DNA of 43,803 bases, taken from the NCBI GenBank assembly GCA_021803035.1, contig JAJZME010000010.1, forward strand, positions 1 through 43,803, in the 5' to 3' direction. Shown in pieces: positions 34,189 through 43,079 of the stretch. The notes beneath the pieces are model-generated. The model was given only the letters and a program-made list of their open reading frames with translations. It ran no database searches and was not told the origin of the DNA. The DNA comes from Acidobacteriota bacterium. Its GTDB lineage: Bacteria > Acidobacteriota > Terriglobia > Terriglobales > Acidobacteriaceae. Position 1 is the first letter of the stretch. Every line of letters starts with the position of its first letter. Both the position numbers and the translations under genes were made by a program.

Positions 34189-34233
34189 AGTTTGCATGTG
34201 GTCATTAAGTGACGATCCGCAAACTAAGACCAC
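34189..34233. repeat. Two interleaved inverted repeats upstream of the porin gene
   Basis: AGTTTGC (34189-34195), GTGGTC (34198-34203), GCAAACT (34219-34225) and GACCAC (34228-34233) occur in the order A-B-A'-B', with a 2-bp gap inside each half. A pairs with A' and B with B', so the two pairings cross. As RNA this would be a pseudoknot or two alternative hairpins. As DNA it could bind a protein as two composite half-sites. It ends about 90 bp upstream of the porin ATG. Confidence 0.5.
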
Positions 34234-34332
34234 TAACTTACAAAATATGTAGCAAAACAACTGCAAGTACGAATCACGCCTGCCTGCTGCTCGTTTCACA
34301 ACGGCGGATCGCACACAAAAGGGGAAGTAACT

Positions 34333-34617
34333 ATGATTACCAATCTACTGTATGCCGGGACCGTAATGTTCCATGGCGAAAATGCAGGGGTCTATTTTGG
34401 CCCCGGCAGCAATCCTCTGCGCCAACTCAATTGGTACACGCACCCACTCTGGCGTGGCGGCATCACAAACTGGCTCACCGCCGTGCAATGCCAGGCAAGC
34501 CTGCCACGGACCTGCGCGGCGCCGTGGCGTTTGAGGGCTGGCACTGGACATCGTAATCCTGTTGTGTCTGCACTCCGCATTCCGAACCGGGAGCAAGACT
34601 TGGCGCCACAAAACTGA
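34333..34617 (+). CDS. Small hypothetical ORF (94 codons)
   Basis: The frame starts at an ATG preceded by GGGGAAG, a good ribosome binding site. Its first 55 codons have a protein-like composition (NLLYAGTVMFHGENAGVYFGPG and NWYTHPLWRGGITNWLTAV), whereas the last third turns Arg/Pro-rich like out-of-frame GC DNA. I recognise no family. It may be a genuine small protein, a truncated gene or chance. Confidence 0.25.
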   Translation: MITNLLYAGTVMFHGENAGVYFGPGSNPLRQLNWYTHPLWRGGITNWLTAVQCQASLPRTCAAPWRLRAGTGHRNPVVSALRIPNREQDLAPQN

Positions 34618-35461
34618 AACCAACGCGCCTGGCAATTTTCCCGTGCATATTTCCCCCTCGCGTTGAAAGCGCATTCTGCGGTGCCCGCCTTATATAGCTG
34701 TCTTTCGGTCTTCCACTGGAAAGATGTCACTTTCACTTGGCTGCGATGTCCGCCCGCTCTGCAACATGGTGGCGGCGCAGCCTGAGTAGCGTTTCGTAGC
34801 TCTCGATCTACAGTAGCAATCGCACATTAATGTTCTCTGAAACCTACACTTGCCGGCGATGAGGGCGTTGCCCTGGCACGGGGGGTGTGGTCTCTTGGTT
34901 TGACTCAAGCGCAGGCGTCTGCGCTTCAACAGTTTCCGCAGAACCCCATCCGAAAGCGCTCCCATCCGCCGTTGGCCCCAAATACAGGGTCCCGGTAATG
35001 ATGGGAGCGGCTCACACGGGTCCGGCCGAAGATTTCCTCCATCCTCCGGATTGGTGGGCGTACCGTATTCATATTAAATGAGATATTCTCCGCATTAAAG
35101 ACTCGCGCTTTCGCCTTCAGCGCGTTGAGTCCACCGCCCTGCGCGTGCCGGCTTTCCGGGGCCGGCGGCAGCGGATATGGGGCTGAAGGAAAAAAAATAT
35201 TTGATTCATGGTCTCTTCATCTTCCGGCACCTACACTCACTCGTGATGTGCCAATTGTGTACATCTGCTGAATTTCCGCCAATGTTCGTAGCCGGGTTCG
35301 GCAGCAGTAAGCGTATGAACAAAGTAGGCGTTGCACCACTGGAATTGCCAAGCATAAGAGCGCCCCGTGGAGCAAATGCGATCCTCCTTACCGTCCGGCA
35401 AATGCGGATCGCGTGATGAAAGCGGGCATCTCACACTGAATGAAGGGGGATCCGGACAAGA

Positions 35462-36082
35462 ATGAAACCAATCGTCTCTGGTGTAATTGGAGCCGCAATC
35501 GCACTGATCCTTTTACCGATTGTTGTGCTCCTGTATCTGCGGTTTGGAAGCCCTCCGGTTGCGGTGCGGGACAAACCCTTTCCCTTTGAAAAGCAAATCG
35601 TCAAAATTCCTCTCCACGCGCGCTTTAACCGTGACGAGCCCAAGTTCTGTCCTTTGCCCGTGAACGATGCAAACCTGATCGCCGGAGCTCAGATCTACAA
35701 GATGAAATGCGCGGTGTGTCACGGATTCAAGAAAGTGCAATCGGGGATAGGCCCGAACATGTATCCGCCCGCCCCAAATCTCTGGAGAAAGCACGGCCGC
35801 GACAGGGTCGGGGTGAGCCATAACCCGGTTGGAGAAACCTTCTGGAAAGTGGACAACGGAATACGGCTGACCGGCATGCCTTCTTTCAGCACCCTGCTTA
35901 CTGAAGCGCAAATGTGGCAGGTCAGTATGCTGCTCGCAAACGCAAACAAGCCTCTGCCGCCTGAGGCGGATCAACTAGTTACTCAACCAAAGATGGCTAG
36001 TAAAACGCAGACTACGCCTCAGAATTCAAAAGGCTCCCATCGGGCTCTCGGGCCGGCCGTGACCAAGCAGCACGGCAAGTGA
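35462..36082 (+). CDS. Membrane-anchored mono-haem cytochrome c
   Basis: This 206-residue protein starts at the ATG after a GGGGGA ribosome binding site. One N-terminal membrane segment (about 5-27) acts as an anchor or uncleaved signal. The haem-binding motif CAVCH is at 83-87, and M139 in TGMPSF is the probable sixth ligand. NLIAGAQIYKMKCAVCHG and LLTEAQMWQVSMLLANANKPLPPE are the usual first and last helices of class-I cytochromes. The C-terminus (about 170-206) is polar and probably disordered. It would carry electrons on the periplasmic face of the membrane. No oxidase or dehydrogenase is adjacent. The next gene is an exported MmgE/PrpD protein with its own promoter. Confidence 0.9.
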   Translation: MKPIVSGVIGAAIALILLPIVVLLYLRFGSPPVAVRDKPFPFEKQIVKIPLHARFNRDEPKFCPLPVNDANLIAGAQIYKMKCAVCHGFKKVQSGIGPNMYPPAPNLWRKHGRDRVGVSHNPVGETFWKVDNGIRLTGMPSFSTLLTEAQMWQVSMLLANANKPLPPEADQLVTQPKMASKTQTTPQNSKGSHRALGPAVTKQHGK

Positions 36083-36230
36083 ATTAAGCTACTTTGTTAG
36101 TGTGTGATGATAGATCTGCCGGATACGCGCAAGCCGGGCTCACTTGGCGGCAATTGTCCATGGCTAAGTGAGCATCGATTTGCGCGGAAATCCGTAAACA
36201 ATTAGAGCAAAGCTGTACTATTCGGCTTAC

Positions 36231-36260
36231 TTGCCGAGCATTGGGATAGATGACTATAAT
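36231..36260 (+). promoter_or_regulatory. Sigma-70-like promoter of the MmgE/PrpD gene
   Basis: TTGCCG (36231-36236, 4 of 6) and a perfect TATAAT (36255-36260) are separated by 18 bp. The predicted transcript would start near 36267, about 40 nt before the ATG at 36308. Confidence 0.6.
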
Positions 36261-36307
36261 TTACCGGCTTGCAAAGAGGTCGACAAATCATCCGACGAGG
36301 AGCATGT

Positions 36308-37840
36308 ATGGATACGGAACAAGAGCGAGATTTCCCTATACCACTCTTGAATAGGCGCACTCTGCTGCAGGGTGCCGGTGCAATGATTGCAGCGGCGGCA
36401 GCCCCGAGTTTGTCGCCTCTCTACGCGAACGCGGAGCCTTCCTCAACACCAATCAGCACCACCGGCAAGGAAATCATGGAGAAGCTTTCCACTTACATGG
36501 GCGATGCCGGTGATCATCCTCTTCCACCCCACGTCGAAGAGGTGACAAAAGAGCACATTTTGGATACGATCGCCGCTATGATTTCCGGCGTCCATTTGCT
36601 CCCCGCACAGGTCGCGCTCCGTTTTGCGCATGCCTATGGCGGTGAAAAGATCGCTACGGTTGTAGGTTCCGAAATGAAGATCGGACCGATTGAGGCGGCG
36701 CTCGCAAACGGAATGATGGCCCATTCCGACGAGACCGATGATTCGCACGCTCCATCGCAGTCTCATCCCGGTTGCGGCATTGTGCCTGCGGCGCTCGCCG
36801 CTGCGGAGACCTATCACATCAGTGGTGCTCGGTTTGTTCGCGCGGTGGCGTTGGGCTATGACATAGGCACCCGCGTTTCCATGACGTTGGGTGGGTTAGC
36901 GTATCAATACAAAACGAGCCGCGACACGCATCAAATCACCTGCAACTTTGGCGCAGCGGCTGCATGCGGCTGCGCCGCGAGCCTTAGCGCGCAGCAAATG
37001 CGCTGGGTTCTGGATTACGCCTCGCAGCAGGCAGCGGGCATTTCAGCATGGAACCGGGACACGCAGCACGTAGAGAAGTCCCTGGCCTTTGCCGGCTTCG
37101 CCGCCCGCAATGGTGTCACCGCCGCCATGCTCATCAAACTTGGCGGCACGGGCGTCAATAACATATTCTTCGGCGCCAACAACTTCTACGATGCGTTTGA
37201 CCCCACCGCCAATCGGGAGGGCCTCATTAAAGGGCTTGGTGTTGAATACCAGGTTTTGAACACCCAGATCAAGAAGTGGTCTGTCGGCTCACCCATGCAG
37301 GCTTCTTTGCAGGCGCTTGAGATGATCCAGAAGGCCCATCCCTTCACGCCGAGCGAGCTAAAGAGCCTGACGATCAGAATCGACCCGGATGAGGCGCACA
37401 TCGTTAACAATCGCACGATGCCGGACATCTGCATGCAATACATCATGGCGATCATGGTCATCGACAGAAAAGTGACATTCCAGTCATCCCATGACACGGC
37501 GAGAATGAAAAATCCCGAAGTCATGGCTGTGCGATCCAAAATCCAGCTTATTCCTGACGAGGCACTGCAGAAGCTCTATCCGGACCGTGTTGCGATCGTG
37601 GATGTCACCCTCAAGAATGGCAAAACCTATACCCAGCGCGTCAGTGCGGTTTTGGGCTCGCCCCAAAACCCAATGACCCATGCGCAGGTTGCGGGAAAGG
37701 CGCGCGACCTGATGACGCCGGTGCTGGGTGCGACACAAACCAATAAACTCATCGATGCAGTCTATAACGTCGAAAAATTGCAGGACATCACCGCCCTGAG
37801 CCCCCTGCTGCAGAACAAGATGAGCAGCACGACGGCCTAG
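36308..37840 (+). CDS. Exported MmgE/PrpD-family protein
   Basis: The ATG at 36308 is preceded by GAGGAG with good spacing, giving 510 residues; an earlier in-frame start at 36269 lies within the likely leader. The N-terminus is a probable twin-arginine signal (LNRRTLLQGAGAMIAAAAAPSLS, RR at 16-17). The MmgE/PrpD core follows: VTKEHILDTIAAMISG, ANGMMAHSDETDDSHAPSQSHPG (the conserved active-site stretch), a helical domain, and the smaller C-terminal domain with LTIRIDP and KVTFQSSHD. Known members are cytoplasmic and dehydrate, decarboxylate or epimerise small carboxylates (2-methylcitrate dehydratase, cis-aconitate decarboxylase, iminodisuccinate epimerase). A Tat-exported version would act in the periplasm, which is unusual. 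The substrate is unknown. A carboxylate MFS transporter lies 4 kb downstream. Confidence 0.87.
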   Translation: MDTEQERDFPIPLLNRRTLLQGAGAMIAAAAAPSLSPLYANAEPSSTPISTTGKEIMEKLSTYMGDAGDHPLPPHVEEVTKEHILDTIAAMISGVHLLPAQVALRFAHAYGGEKIATVVGSEMKIGPIEAALANGMMAHSDETDDSHAPSQSHPGCGIVPAALAAAETYHISGARFVRAVALGYDIGTRVSMTLGGLAYQYKTSRDTHQITCNFGAAAACGCAASLSAQQMRWVLDYASQQAAGISAWNRDTQHVEKSLAFAGFAARNGVTAAMLIKLGGTGVNNIFFGANNFYDAFDPTANREGLIKGLGVEYQVLNTQIKKWSVGSPMQASLQALEMIQKAHPFTPSELKSLTIRIDPDEAHIVNNRTMPDICMQYIMAIMVIDRKVTFQSSHDTARMKNPEVMAVRSKIQLIPDEALQKLYPDRVAIVDVTLKNGKTYTQRVSAVLGSPQNPMTHAQVAGKARDLMTPVLGATQTNKLIDAVYNVEKLQDITALSPLLQNKMSSTTA

Positions 37841-37926
37841 CGTGGCAAGCTGCACCTGAACGTGCCAGAAACAGTTATGCGTGCCACTGCCGGCCGGATA
37901 AGCAGCGGTCGCGGTGCATGCAAACA

Positions 37927-37955
37927 GTGGCCAGGAGAGCTGCCCTCCTGGCCAC
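37927..37955. terminator. Strong hairpin downstream of the MmgE/PrpD gene
   Basis: A perfect 11-bp stem (37927-37937 with 37945-37955, GTGGCCAGGAG and its complement) closes a 7-nt loop, 87 bp after the stop codon. There is no T-run after it, so it may terminate weakly or protect the mRNA 3' end. Confidence 0.5.
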
Positions 37956-38237
37956 GTCGTATTCGCCCTGATTGTACTCGTACTCGTCGTAGTAGAAATG
38001 AAATTGTAGACAGAGCAGCATGAATGATGAAGGAACATAAATCTTCTATTTTTTATGACTGCAAGGACATCGAAATGTGTCTGTGCAGGCATCGAAAATG
38101 CCGATTTCAGCATCCTACGAGCCAATAGGTGGTGTCGAGCGGCTGAGGGCGTAGTGACTATCAACCGTGGATAGGTCATTTCGGTCGCCAATTCCGTTGA
38201 AGTGTAGCGGAACCAGTGGAGTGCCCAGGAGGTGGCT

Positions 38238-39266
38238 GTGAGAAGGTTGAGCATTCTGCTTGGGGTGTTTCTTCCCTTTTTGCCAAGTAATGTGCTCTTT
38301 GCGAAGTCAGTTCCTCCGCTGAAATTCATTGCAGCTTACAAGCTCCCTAGCATGCCGCCGGGACACTTCGACCATATGATGGTTAAGGGAGACCGTTTGT
38401 TTGTCACACCCGAAGCCGCAAATGAAGAGTTGGTATTCAATGCTCGAACGGGCAAGCTCCTTCATACAATTCCGAATATTCCCAAACCCCATGCGCCGTT
38501 CTACCGCAGCGATGTCAATGACTTGTATATAACGTACGGCGGTCGCGCCGGAGCGCCCGGTGGCCTGAAGATTTTCAATGGGCAAACTTACAAGCTGATC
38601 AGGTCTGTCAGCCTATTTCCTCATGCCGATGCTATGGCATATGACGCCAGGACCCACTGTATCTTTATCAACGACGGCGGCGGACCGGCGCTTCTGCCCT
38701 ACGGCAGAATCCGCGTTATCAATGCCAATACAATGAAGACCGTTGCGACGTTTAAAGTCCCTGGTGGCCACCTCAAGCGCATGGTCCTAAATCCTTCAGG
38801 CTCCAAACTCTATGTTGACGATGTTGCGCAGAGAGAGGTCGACGTAATCGACACCAGCAACGGAAAGATTCTTGCCCGGTGGCCAGTTCGAACGGGTAAG
38901 CTCAACATTCCGCTCGCGCTCGATGCGGCGCATCATCGCCTCTTTGTGGGCTGCCGCAGCGGGGTAATTGCTGTATTTGATACCAAGACCGGCAAAGAGC
39001 TCCAAGCCTTGCCGATCGGGAAGGGAATTGACGATTTGATCTTCGACCCTGCGACTCGCCGTTTGTACGCATCCTGTGGCGCAGGAAGAGGACAGATCGA
39101 TGTTTATCGTGAAGTGGATCCTGACCACTTTCAGCTTTTGGGACGTGAACCCACCGCGCCCGGCGCAAAAACAGGAATCCTGGCACCGTCTCTGAAGATG
39201 TATTTTGTCGCAGTGCCTGAGCACAGTGGCACTCCCGCGCGGGTGTTTGCCTATGACGTTCTGTAG
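38238..39266 (+). CDS. Secreted YncE-like beta-propeller protein
   Basis: The GTG at 38238 is chosen because AGGAGG ends five bases before it; an in-frame GTG at 38232 overlaps that site. This gives 342 residues. A Sec signal peptide is visible (LSILLGVFLPFLPSNVLFA). The rest is a seven-bladed-propeller type of repeat with about 40-residue units (GDRLFVTPEAANEELVFNARTGKLLHTI, GSKLYVDDVAQREVDVIDTSNGKILARW, HHRLFVGCRSGVIAVFDTKTGKELQAL, TRRLYASCGAGRGQIDVY). Such YncE/NHL-like proteins are periplasmic and mostly of unknown function; some bind DNA or partner enzymes. It stands between the MmgE/PrpD gene and a two-component system on the same strand, each with separate signals. Confidence 0.85.
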   Translation: MRRLSILLGVFLPFLPSNVLFAKSVPPLKFIAAYKLPSMPPGHFDHMMVKGDRLFVTPEAANEELVFNARTGKLLHTIPNIPKPHAPFYRSDVNDLYITYGGRAGAPGGLKIFNGQTYKLIRSVSLFPHADAMAYDARTHCIFINDGGGPALLPYGRIRVINANTMKTVATFKVPGGHLKRMVLNPSGSKLYVDDVAQREVDVIDTSNGKILARWPVRTGKLNIPLALDAAHHRLFVGCRSGVIAVFDTKTGKELQALPIGKGIDDLIFDPATRRLYASCGAGRGQIDVYREVDPDHFQLLGREPTAPGAKTGILAPSLKMYFVAVPEHSGTPARVFAYDVL

Positions 39267-39330
39267 GCTCAATTTTGGTTCTCTTCTTTTCGGCAGCTTT
39301 GCCATTCCGCAGGGGGTCTTTCATTTGGGC

Positions 39331-39360
39331 TTGCCTGTCGCATACTGTATGAGATATAAG
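39331..39360 (+). promoter_or_regulatory. Sigma-70-like promoter of the two-component operon
   Basis: TTGCCT (39331-39336, 4 of 6) and TATAAG (39355-39360, 5 of 6) are spaced by 18 bp. The predicted start near 39367 leaves a leader of about 64 nt before the response-regulator ATG. Confidence 0.5.
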
Positions 39361-39430
39361 TTGCGGATGCTGGAGCTTTTGCAAGTTGCGCTCTGAGGTT
39401 GCTGGGTGTGAGACAAAGGAGGCATTTGAA

Positions 39431-40111
39431 ATGAGGGCACTTCTCATTGAAGATGAACAAAAACTCAGTGCGTCGGTGTCCAGAGGTCTCGCTGCTGAGT
39501 CCTTGGCCGTGGATGTGGCTTTTGATGGAGAAGAAGGTTATGCGCTGGCCGAGGCCTATCCCTATGACCTGATTCTCCTCGACTTAATGTTGCCAAAGAT
39601 GGATGGATATGACGTGTTACGCCGTATCCGGCAAAAGAACAAGAATGTGCCGGTGCTGGTACTTACCGCACGGCATGCAGTTGAAGACAAAGTGCGCCTG
39701 TTTGAGGTAGGTGCAGACGACTACCTGACGAAGCCGTTTGCATTCGCGGAATTGCTGGTCCGCAGCAAGGCACTGTTGAGACGGCGGCCTGAGAATCGGT
39801 CCAGCGTTCTCGTGGTTGGGGATCTCGAACTGGATCGTTTGAGTCAGACCGTAAAGCGAGCGGGAAGGCGAATCGAACTCACAAACAAGGAATATGCGCT
39901 GCTGGAATTTCTGATGCTGCATCCGGGGCGGGTGCTATCGCGCAATATGATTATTGAACACGTTTGGGATCAGAGCTTTGACGGCTTTACGAACATCGTG
40001 GACGTCTACATGTGCCATCTGCGCGTCAAGGTCGACGAAAACAGTAGCTACCGATTGATCCATACCGTTCGCGGAGCTGGTTATAAGATTTCCGCGGAGG
40101 GCGAGGTATGA
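39431..40111 (+). CDS. OmpR-family response regulator
   Basis: The ATG at 39431 follows AGGAGG at a good distance, so the frame's earlier openings are discarded; the protein has 226 residues. The receiver domain starts MRALLIEDEQ, with D51 as phosphoacceptor in LILLDLMLPKMDGYDVL, T79 in VLTAR and K101 in TKPF. The C-terminal winged-helix domain has LTNKEYALLEFLMLHPGRVLSRNMI and ends VRGAGYKI. The pattern is closest to CusR/CopR-type regulators, which often respond to metal or envelope stress, but the signal cannot be read from sequence. It overlaps the kinase gene by 4 nt (ATGA). Confidence 0.95.
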   Translation: MRALLIEDEQKLSASVSRGLAAESLAVDVAFDGEEGYALAEAYPYDLILLDLMLPKMDGYDVLRRIRQKNKNVPVLVLTARHAVEDKVRLFEVGADDYLTKPFAFAELLVRSKALLRRRPENRSSVLVVGDLELDRLSQTVKRAGRRIELTNKEYALLEFLMLHPGRVLSRNMIIEHVWDQSFDGFTNIVDVYMCHLRVKVDENSSYRLIHTVRGAGYKISAEGEV

Positions 40112-41556
40112 GAACGCCTTCTCTTCGATTGCGGATTACAGCGTGGTATGTTGGACTGCTTACAGTAGTGTTACTCGTCTTTGGCGGCTTTCTGTATTGG
40201 ACGTTGGACCATTTCTTATCCAATTCCTTGAATAATTATTTAGCGTCCAGCGCGCACAATATTGCCAAGCAAATCGTTGCGCGCGTACCAGAGAGGGGGG
40301 ACATCTTTCTTGAACAAGAAATCAATGAGACGTATGCGCCCCGGAGCAGTGGATGGTTCATTCGCGTCCTGAGTCCCAGCGGCGCCATTCGGTACCAGTC
40401 AGCACCACCGCGCGATGCCAATTGGAATCCCAGCCGTGTGCCGATGCCGGCCTTCCGTCAGCAGCAAATTACAGATTCGGTAGCTGTGGTAAACGGCACC
40501 AGACTGGCAGTCTATACTTTGCCGTACCATGGCTATATTGTTCAGGTGGGCCGATCAGAGTTGATGGAGAAAGAGAGCCTGAAGAGTCTGCTGCTTGCAC
40601 TCTTTCTGCTTACGCCCTTGACTATCGTGGCGGCGGCCTTCGGTGGCTATAGCCTTATGCGCATGCCGCTTAAGCCTGTCGTGGCGCTAACAGAGCAGGC
40701 TGAGCATGTAGGCGTTGGGGACTTGGGGCGGCGTTTGCCCGTAATTCAGTCGGGAGATGAACTCGAGCGCCTGTCACTCTCCTTAAATCGAATGATCTCG
40801 CGCCTCGAGGAAGCTCTCTCTCACAATCAACGCTTCTGTGCGGATGTATCCCATGAACTGCGCACACCACTCACAATTATGCGCGGTGAAATGGAACACG
40901 CCATTCAGTTTCCTGGCCTGGAATCGGAGGTGCTTGAATCTGTTGGTAGCGTGATGGAAGAGATCGAGCGCATGGACAGGATCATCGAGAATCTTTTGTC
41001 AATCTCCCGGTTCGACTCCGGTACGTGCGACATCAGCTTCAAGCCTGTGGAGCTCGCAGAGCTTGCCACGACTACGGTGGAGCAAATGAGTTTGCTTGCC
41101 GTTGAGAAAGCCATTTTTCTGATTTGCAAGGGTGGTCCCGAAATTACCGTAAAGACCGATCCGGTTCGGCTCAGGCAAATATTGGTTAATCTTCTTGACA
41201 ACGCGATCAAATATACTCCCGCTTTGGGAACCGTAACTCTAACCTGGGAAAAAGTGCAACATCATGCAGTGCTCACCGTTGAGGATACCGGCCAAGGGAT
41301 TGCGCCTGATGAACTCCCCTTTGTCTTTGATCGTTTCTATCGCACGGATCACGCACGGTCACGAAGGTCGGGCGGCACGGGCCTTGGGCTGTCGATTGTG
41401 AAGGCCATTTCAACCGCGATTGCGGCTAAAGTATCACTCAACAGTTACCCGCAGAAAGGGACCAAGGCATCGGTTGAGATACCTCTATGGGAAGAACAAT
41501 ACTCAACGCATGTATCGCATCGAGTGCAGAATGAAAGCAGTACGGCGAAAGCGTAA
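40108..41556 (+). CDS. CusS-like membrane sensor histidine kinase
   Basis: This 482-residue partner of the preceding regulator has a first membrane helix (about 10-32), a periplasmic sensor domain of about 130 residues (35-160) and a second helix (about 161-182). HAMP (LKPVVALTEQAEHVGVGDLGRRLPV) follows, then the HisKA domain with H249 in FCADVSHELRTPL. The ATPase domain has its N-box in LVNLLDNAIKYTP, a G1 box in VEDTGQGI, an F-box in VFDRFYRTDHARS and a G2 box in GGTGLGLSIVKAI. All catalytic motifs are intact. The ATGA overlap implies coupled translation. The MFS transporter 170 bp downstream, with a palindrome-rich leader, is a plausible target (inference). Confidence 0.95.
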   Translation: MRTPSLRLRITAWYVGLLTVVLLVFGGFLYWTLDHFLSNSLNNYLASSAHNIAKQIVARVPERGDIFLEQEINETYAPRSSGWFIRVLSPSGAIRYQSAPPRDANWNPSRVPMPAFRQQQITDSVAVVNGTRLAVYTLPYHGYIVQVGRSELMEKESLKSLLLALFLLTPLTIVAAAFGGYSLMRMPLKPVVALTEQAEHVGVGDLGRRLPVIQSGDELERLSLSLNRMISRLEEALSHNQRFCADVSHELRTPLTIMRGEMEHAIQFPGLESEVLESVGSVMEEIERMDRIIENLLSISRFDSGTCDISFKPVELAELATTTVEQMSLLAVEKAIFLICKGGPEITVKTDPVRLRQILVNLLDNAIKYTPALGTVTLTWEKVQHHAVLTVEDTGQGIAPDELPFVFDRFYRTDHARSRRSGGTGLGLSIVKAISTAIAAKVSLNSYPQKGTKASVEIPLWEEQYSTHVSHRVQNESSTAKA

Positions 41557-41661
41557 GGCACGGCTAAACATTCTCTCTTCGTAGTTGCACTGCGAATGGT
41601 GCATGAATAGTTAGACTGAAAGATCTGGCTCCTCCCACAACATAAGGCTGATGGCCGCAGT

Positions 41662-41715
41662 TCCCTGGGCTTCGTCCAGGGACTATTAATAGGCCGGCCA
41701 CAACGCCATATGGCG
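41662..41715. promoter_or_regulatory. Cluster of palindromes ahead of the MFS gene
   Basis: Within 54 bp lie a stem-loop (TCCCTGG 41662-41668 with CCAGGGA 41676-41682, 7-nt loop) and three perfect palindromes: CTATTAATAG (41683-41692), GGCCGGCC (41692-41699) and CGCCATATGGCG (41704-41715). The last ends 12 bp before the MFS start codon. These could be operators, a terminator-like hairpin after the kinase gene, or both. Confidence 0.45.
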
Positions 41716-41727
41716 CCCAGGTGAATC

Positions 41728-42978
41728 ATGCTGGTTGAATCGAATCTGGAACAAGGGGTAACTGAGCACTCTTCGCCCCGTTGGGGTTTTGCGGCCGCAG
41801 CAGGCATTCTTGGGTGGGTACTGGACGCTTTTTATTTTTTCGTCCTCATCTTCCTGATTAATGTTCTCGCCCGTAATTTCCACGTCAGCAAGGCGGATAT
41901 TATCTGGTCGATCACTGTAACCCTTGCATTGCGCCCGGTCGGAGCGCTCTTGTTCGGCACACTTGCGGATCGCTACGGGCGCCGCCGCCCCCTGCTGATC
42001 TGTGTGGTGTTTTACTCCGGCGTGACCGCTCTAACTCCGTTCGCACCAAATTATGGAATATTTATGCTTCTGCGCGGCCTATACGGAATTGGTATGGGGG
42101 GGTACTGGGGGGTCGGTACTTCGCTGGTCATGGAAAGCACACCGCGCCGTCTGCGCGGTCTCTTTTCGGGAATACTGCAAGGAGGATATCCGCTCGGATA
42201 TTTGCTTGCCGCAGTGGCGCTGCGCGTGATTGACCCGTATTTCGGCTGGAAGGCGATGTTCTTAAGCGGGCTTTTCTGCGCGGCGCTTATCGTGTGGCTC
42301 ACCCTGCTGGCGCCTGAGTCTGCGGCATGGGAGTTGCACCGCCTGCCCAGCATGAAACGCATTTATGGAACACTGCTTGAGCATAAGAAGAGTTTCTTTT
42401 ATCTTCTTCTAGTTATGCTCGCCATGACGTGTCTCTCGCATGGGACACAGGACCTGTATCCGGATTTCCTGCAGTCTGTTCATCATTTCTCCACGAACAC
42501 GATCTCGCTTCTAGCCATTTTTTACAACATCGGCGCGATTGTTGGAGCTTTGGCCATTGGTCATTTATCGGAATTTCTGGGGCGCCGCTTCACGATTATC
42601 GTCGCACTGGCCCTGTCGCTTATTTCGATCCCGGCCTGGACATTTGGAGCGGGGGTATGGGGCCTTGCAATCGGTTCGATACTGATGCAGTTCGGCGTAC
42701 AGGGCGCATTTGGCGTTATCCCGGCGCATCTCAATGAATTATCGCCGGATAGCGTGCGCAGCCTGTTCCCAGGCTTCATCTATCAGCTTGGAGTCTTGCT
42801 GGGATCGCCCTGTGTAAGTGTTGAATATTTCCTGCGCGATCGTTTTGGCTATCGCTGGGCTCTGACTGGCTTTGAGGGATGCGTGATTGTCGCACTGTTC
42901 CTCATTTTCGCACTGGGGCCGGAGCGTCGCGGACACGATTTCTTCGCTTCGTCGCCAGATGATGTGAGCCATAGCTAG
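41728..42978 (+). CDS. MFS transporter, SHS-type carboxylate/sialate:H+ symporter-like
   Basis: This 416-residue major-facilitator protein has about 12 membrane helices. Its first helix contains GWVLDAFYFFVLIF. The family motif between helices 2 and 3 is LADRYGRRRP, and LRGLYGIGMGGYWGVG and RLRGLFSGILQGGYPLGYLLA follow. A related RR motif recurs in the second half (LSEFLGRRF). The G-W-x-L-D-A-F/Y-x-F start and overall order resemble the SHS family (Jen1-type lactate/pyruvate permeases and NanT-like sialate permeases). A monocarboxylate or sugar acid is the likeliest cargo, though this is not certain. AGGTGA lies just before the ATG at a short gap. It is downstream of the two-component pair and upstream of an IS remnant. 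Confidence 0.85.
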   Translation: MLVESNLEQGVTEHSSPRWGFAAAAGILGWVLDAFYFFVLIFLINVLARNFHVSKADIIWSITVTLALRPVGALLFGTLADRYGRRRPLLICVVFYSGVTALTPFAPNYGIFMLLRGLYGIGMGGYWGVGTSLVMESTPRRLRGLFSGILQGGYPLGYLLAAVALRVIDPYFGWKAMFLSGLFCAALIVWLTLLAPESAAWELHRLPSMKRIYGTLLEHKKSFFYLLLVMLAMTCLSHGTQDLYPDFLQSVHHFSTNTISLLAIFYNIGAIVGALAIGHLSEFLGRRFTIIVALALSLISIPAWTFGAGVWGLAIGSILMQFGVQGAFGVIPAHLNELSPDSVRSLFPGFIYQLGVLLGSPCVSVEYFLRDRFGYRWALTGFEGCVIVALFLIFALGPERRGHDFFASSPDDVSHS

Positions 42979-43079
42979 TGTAGGCCGCCGCAAACCGCAT
43001 CACGTATGCGTTGTGAGAGCGGAGCTGGCAGAGCGTTAGCGCTAGCTAAACCCTATCTTGTTCCCATCGCGGGTATGAG

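Larger units (their letters stand above)
34101..35461. other. 1.36-kb region, mostly non-coding
   Basis: No well-supported gene was found between the porin and cytochrome genes. It contains the crossing inverted repeats at 34189-34233 and a small frame at 34333-34617 with a good ribosome binding site. The stretch from 34620 to 35460 has only short frames and no motif I recognise. Confidence 0.5.
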
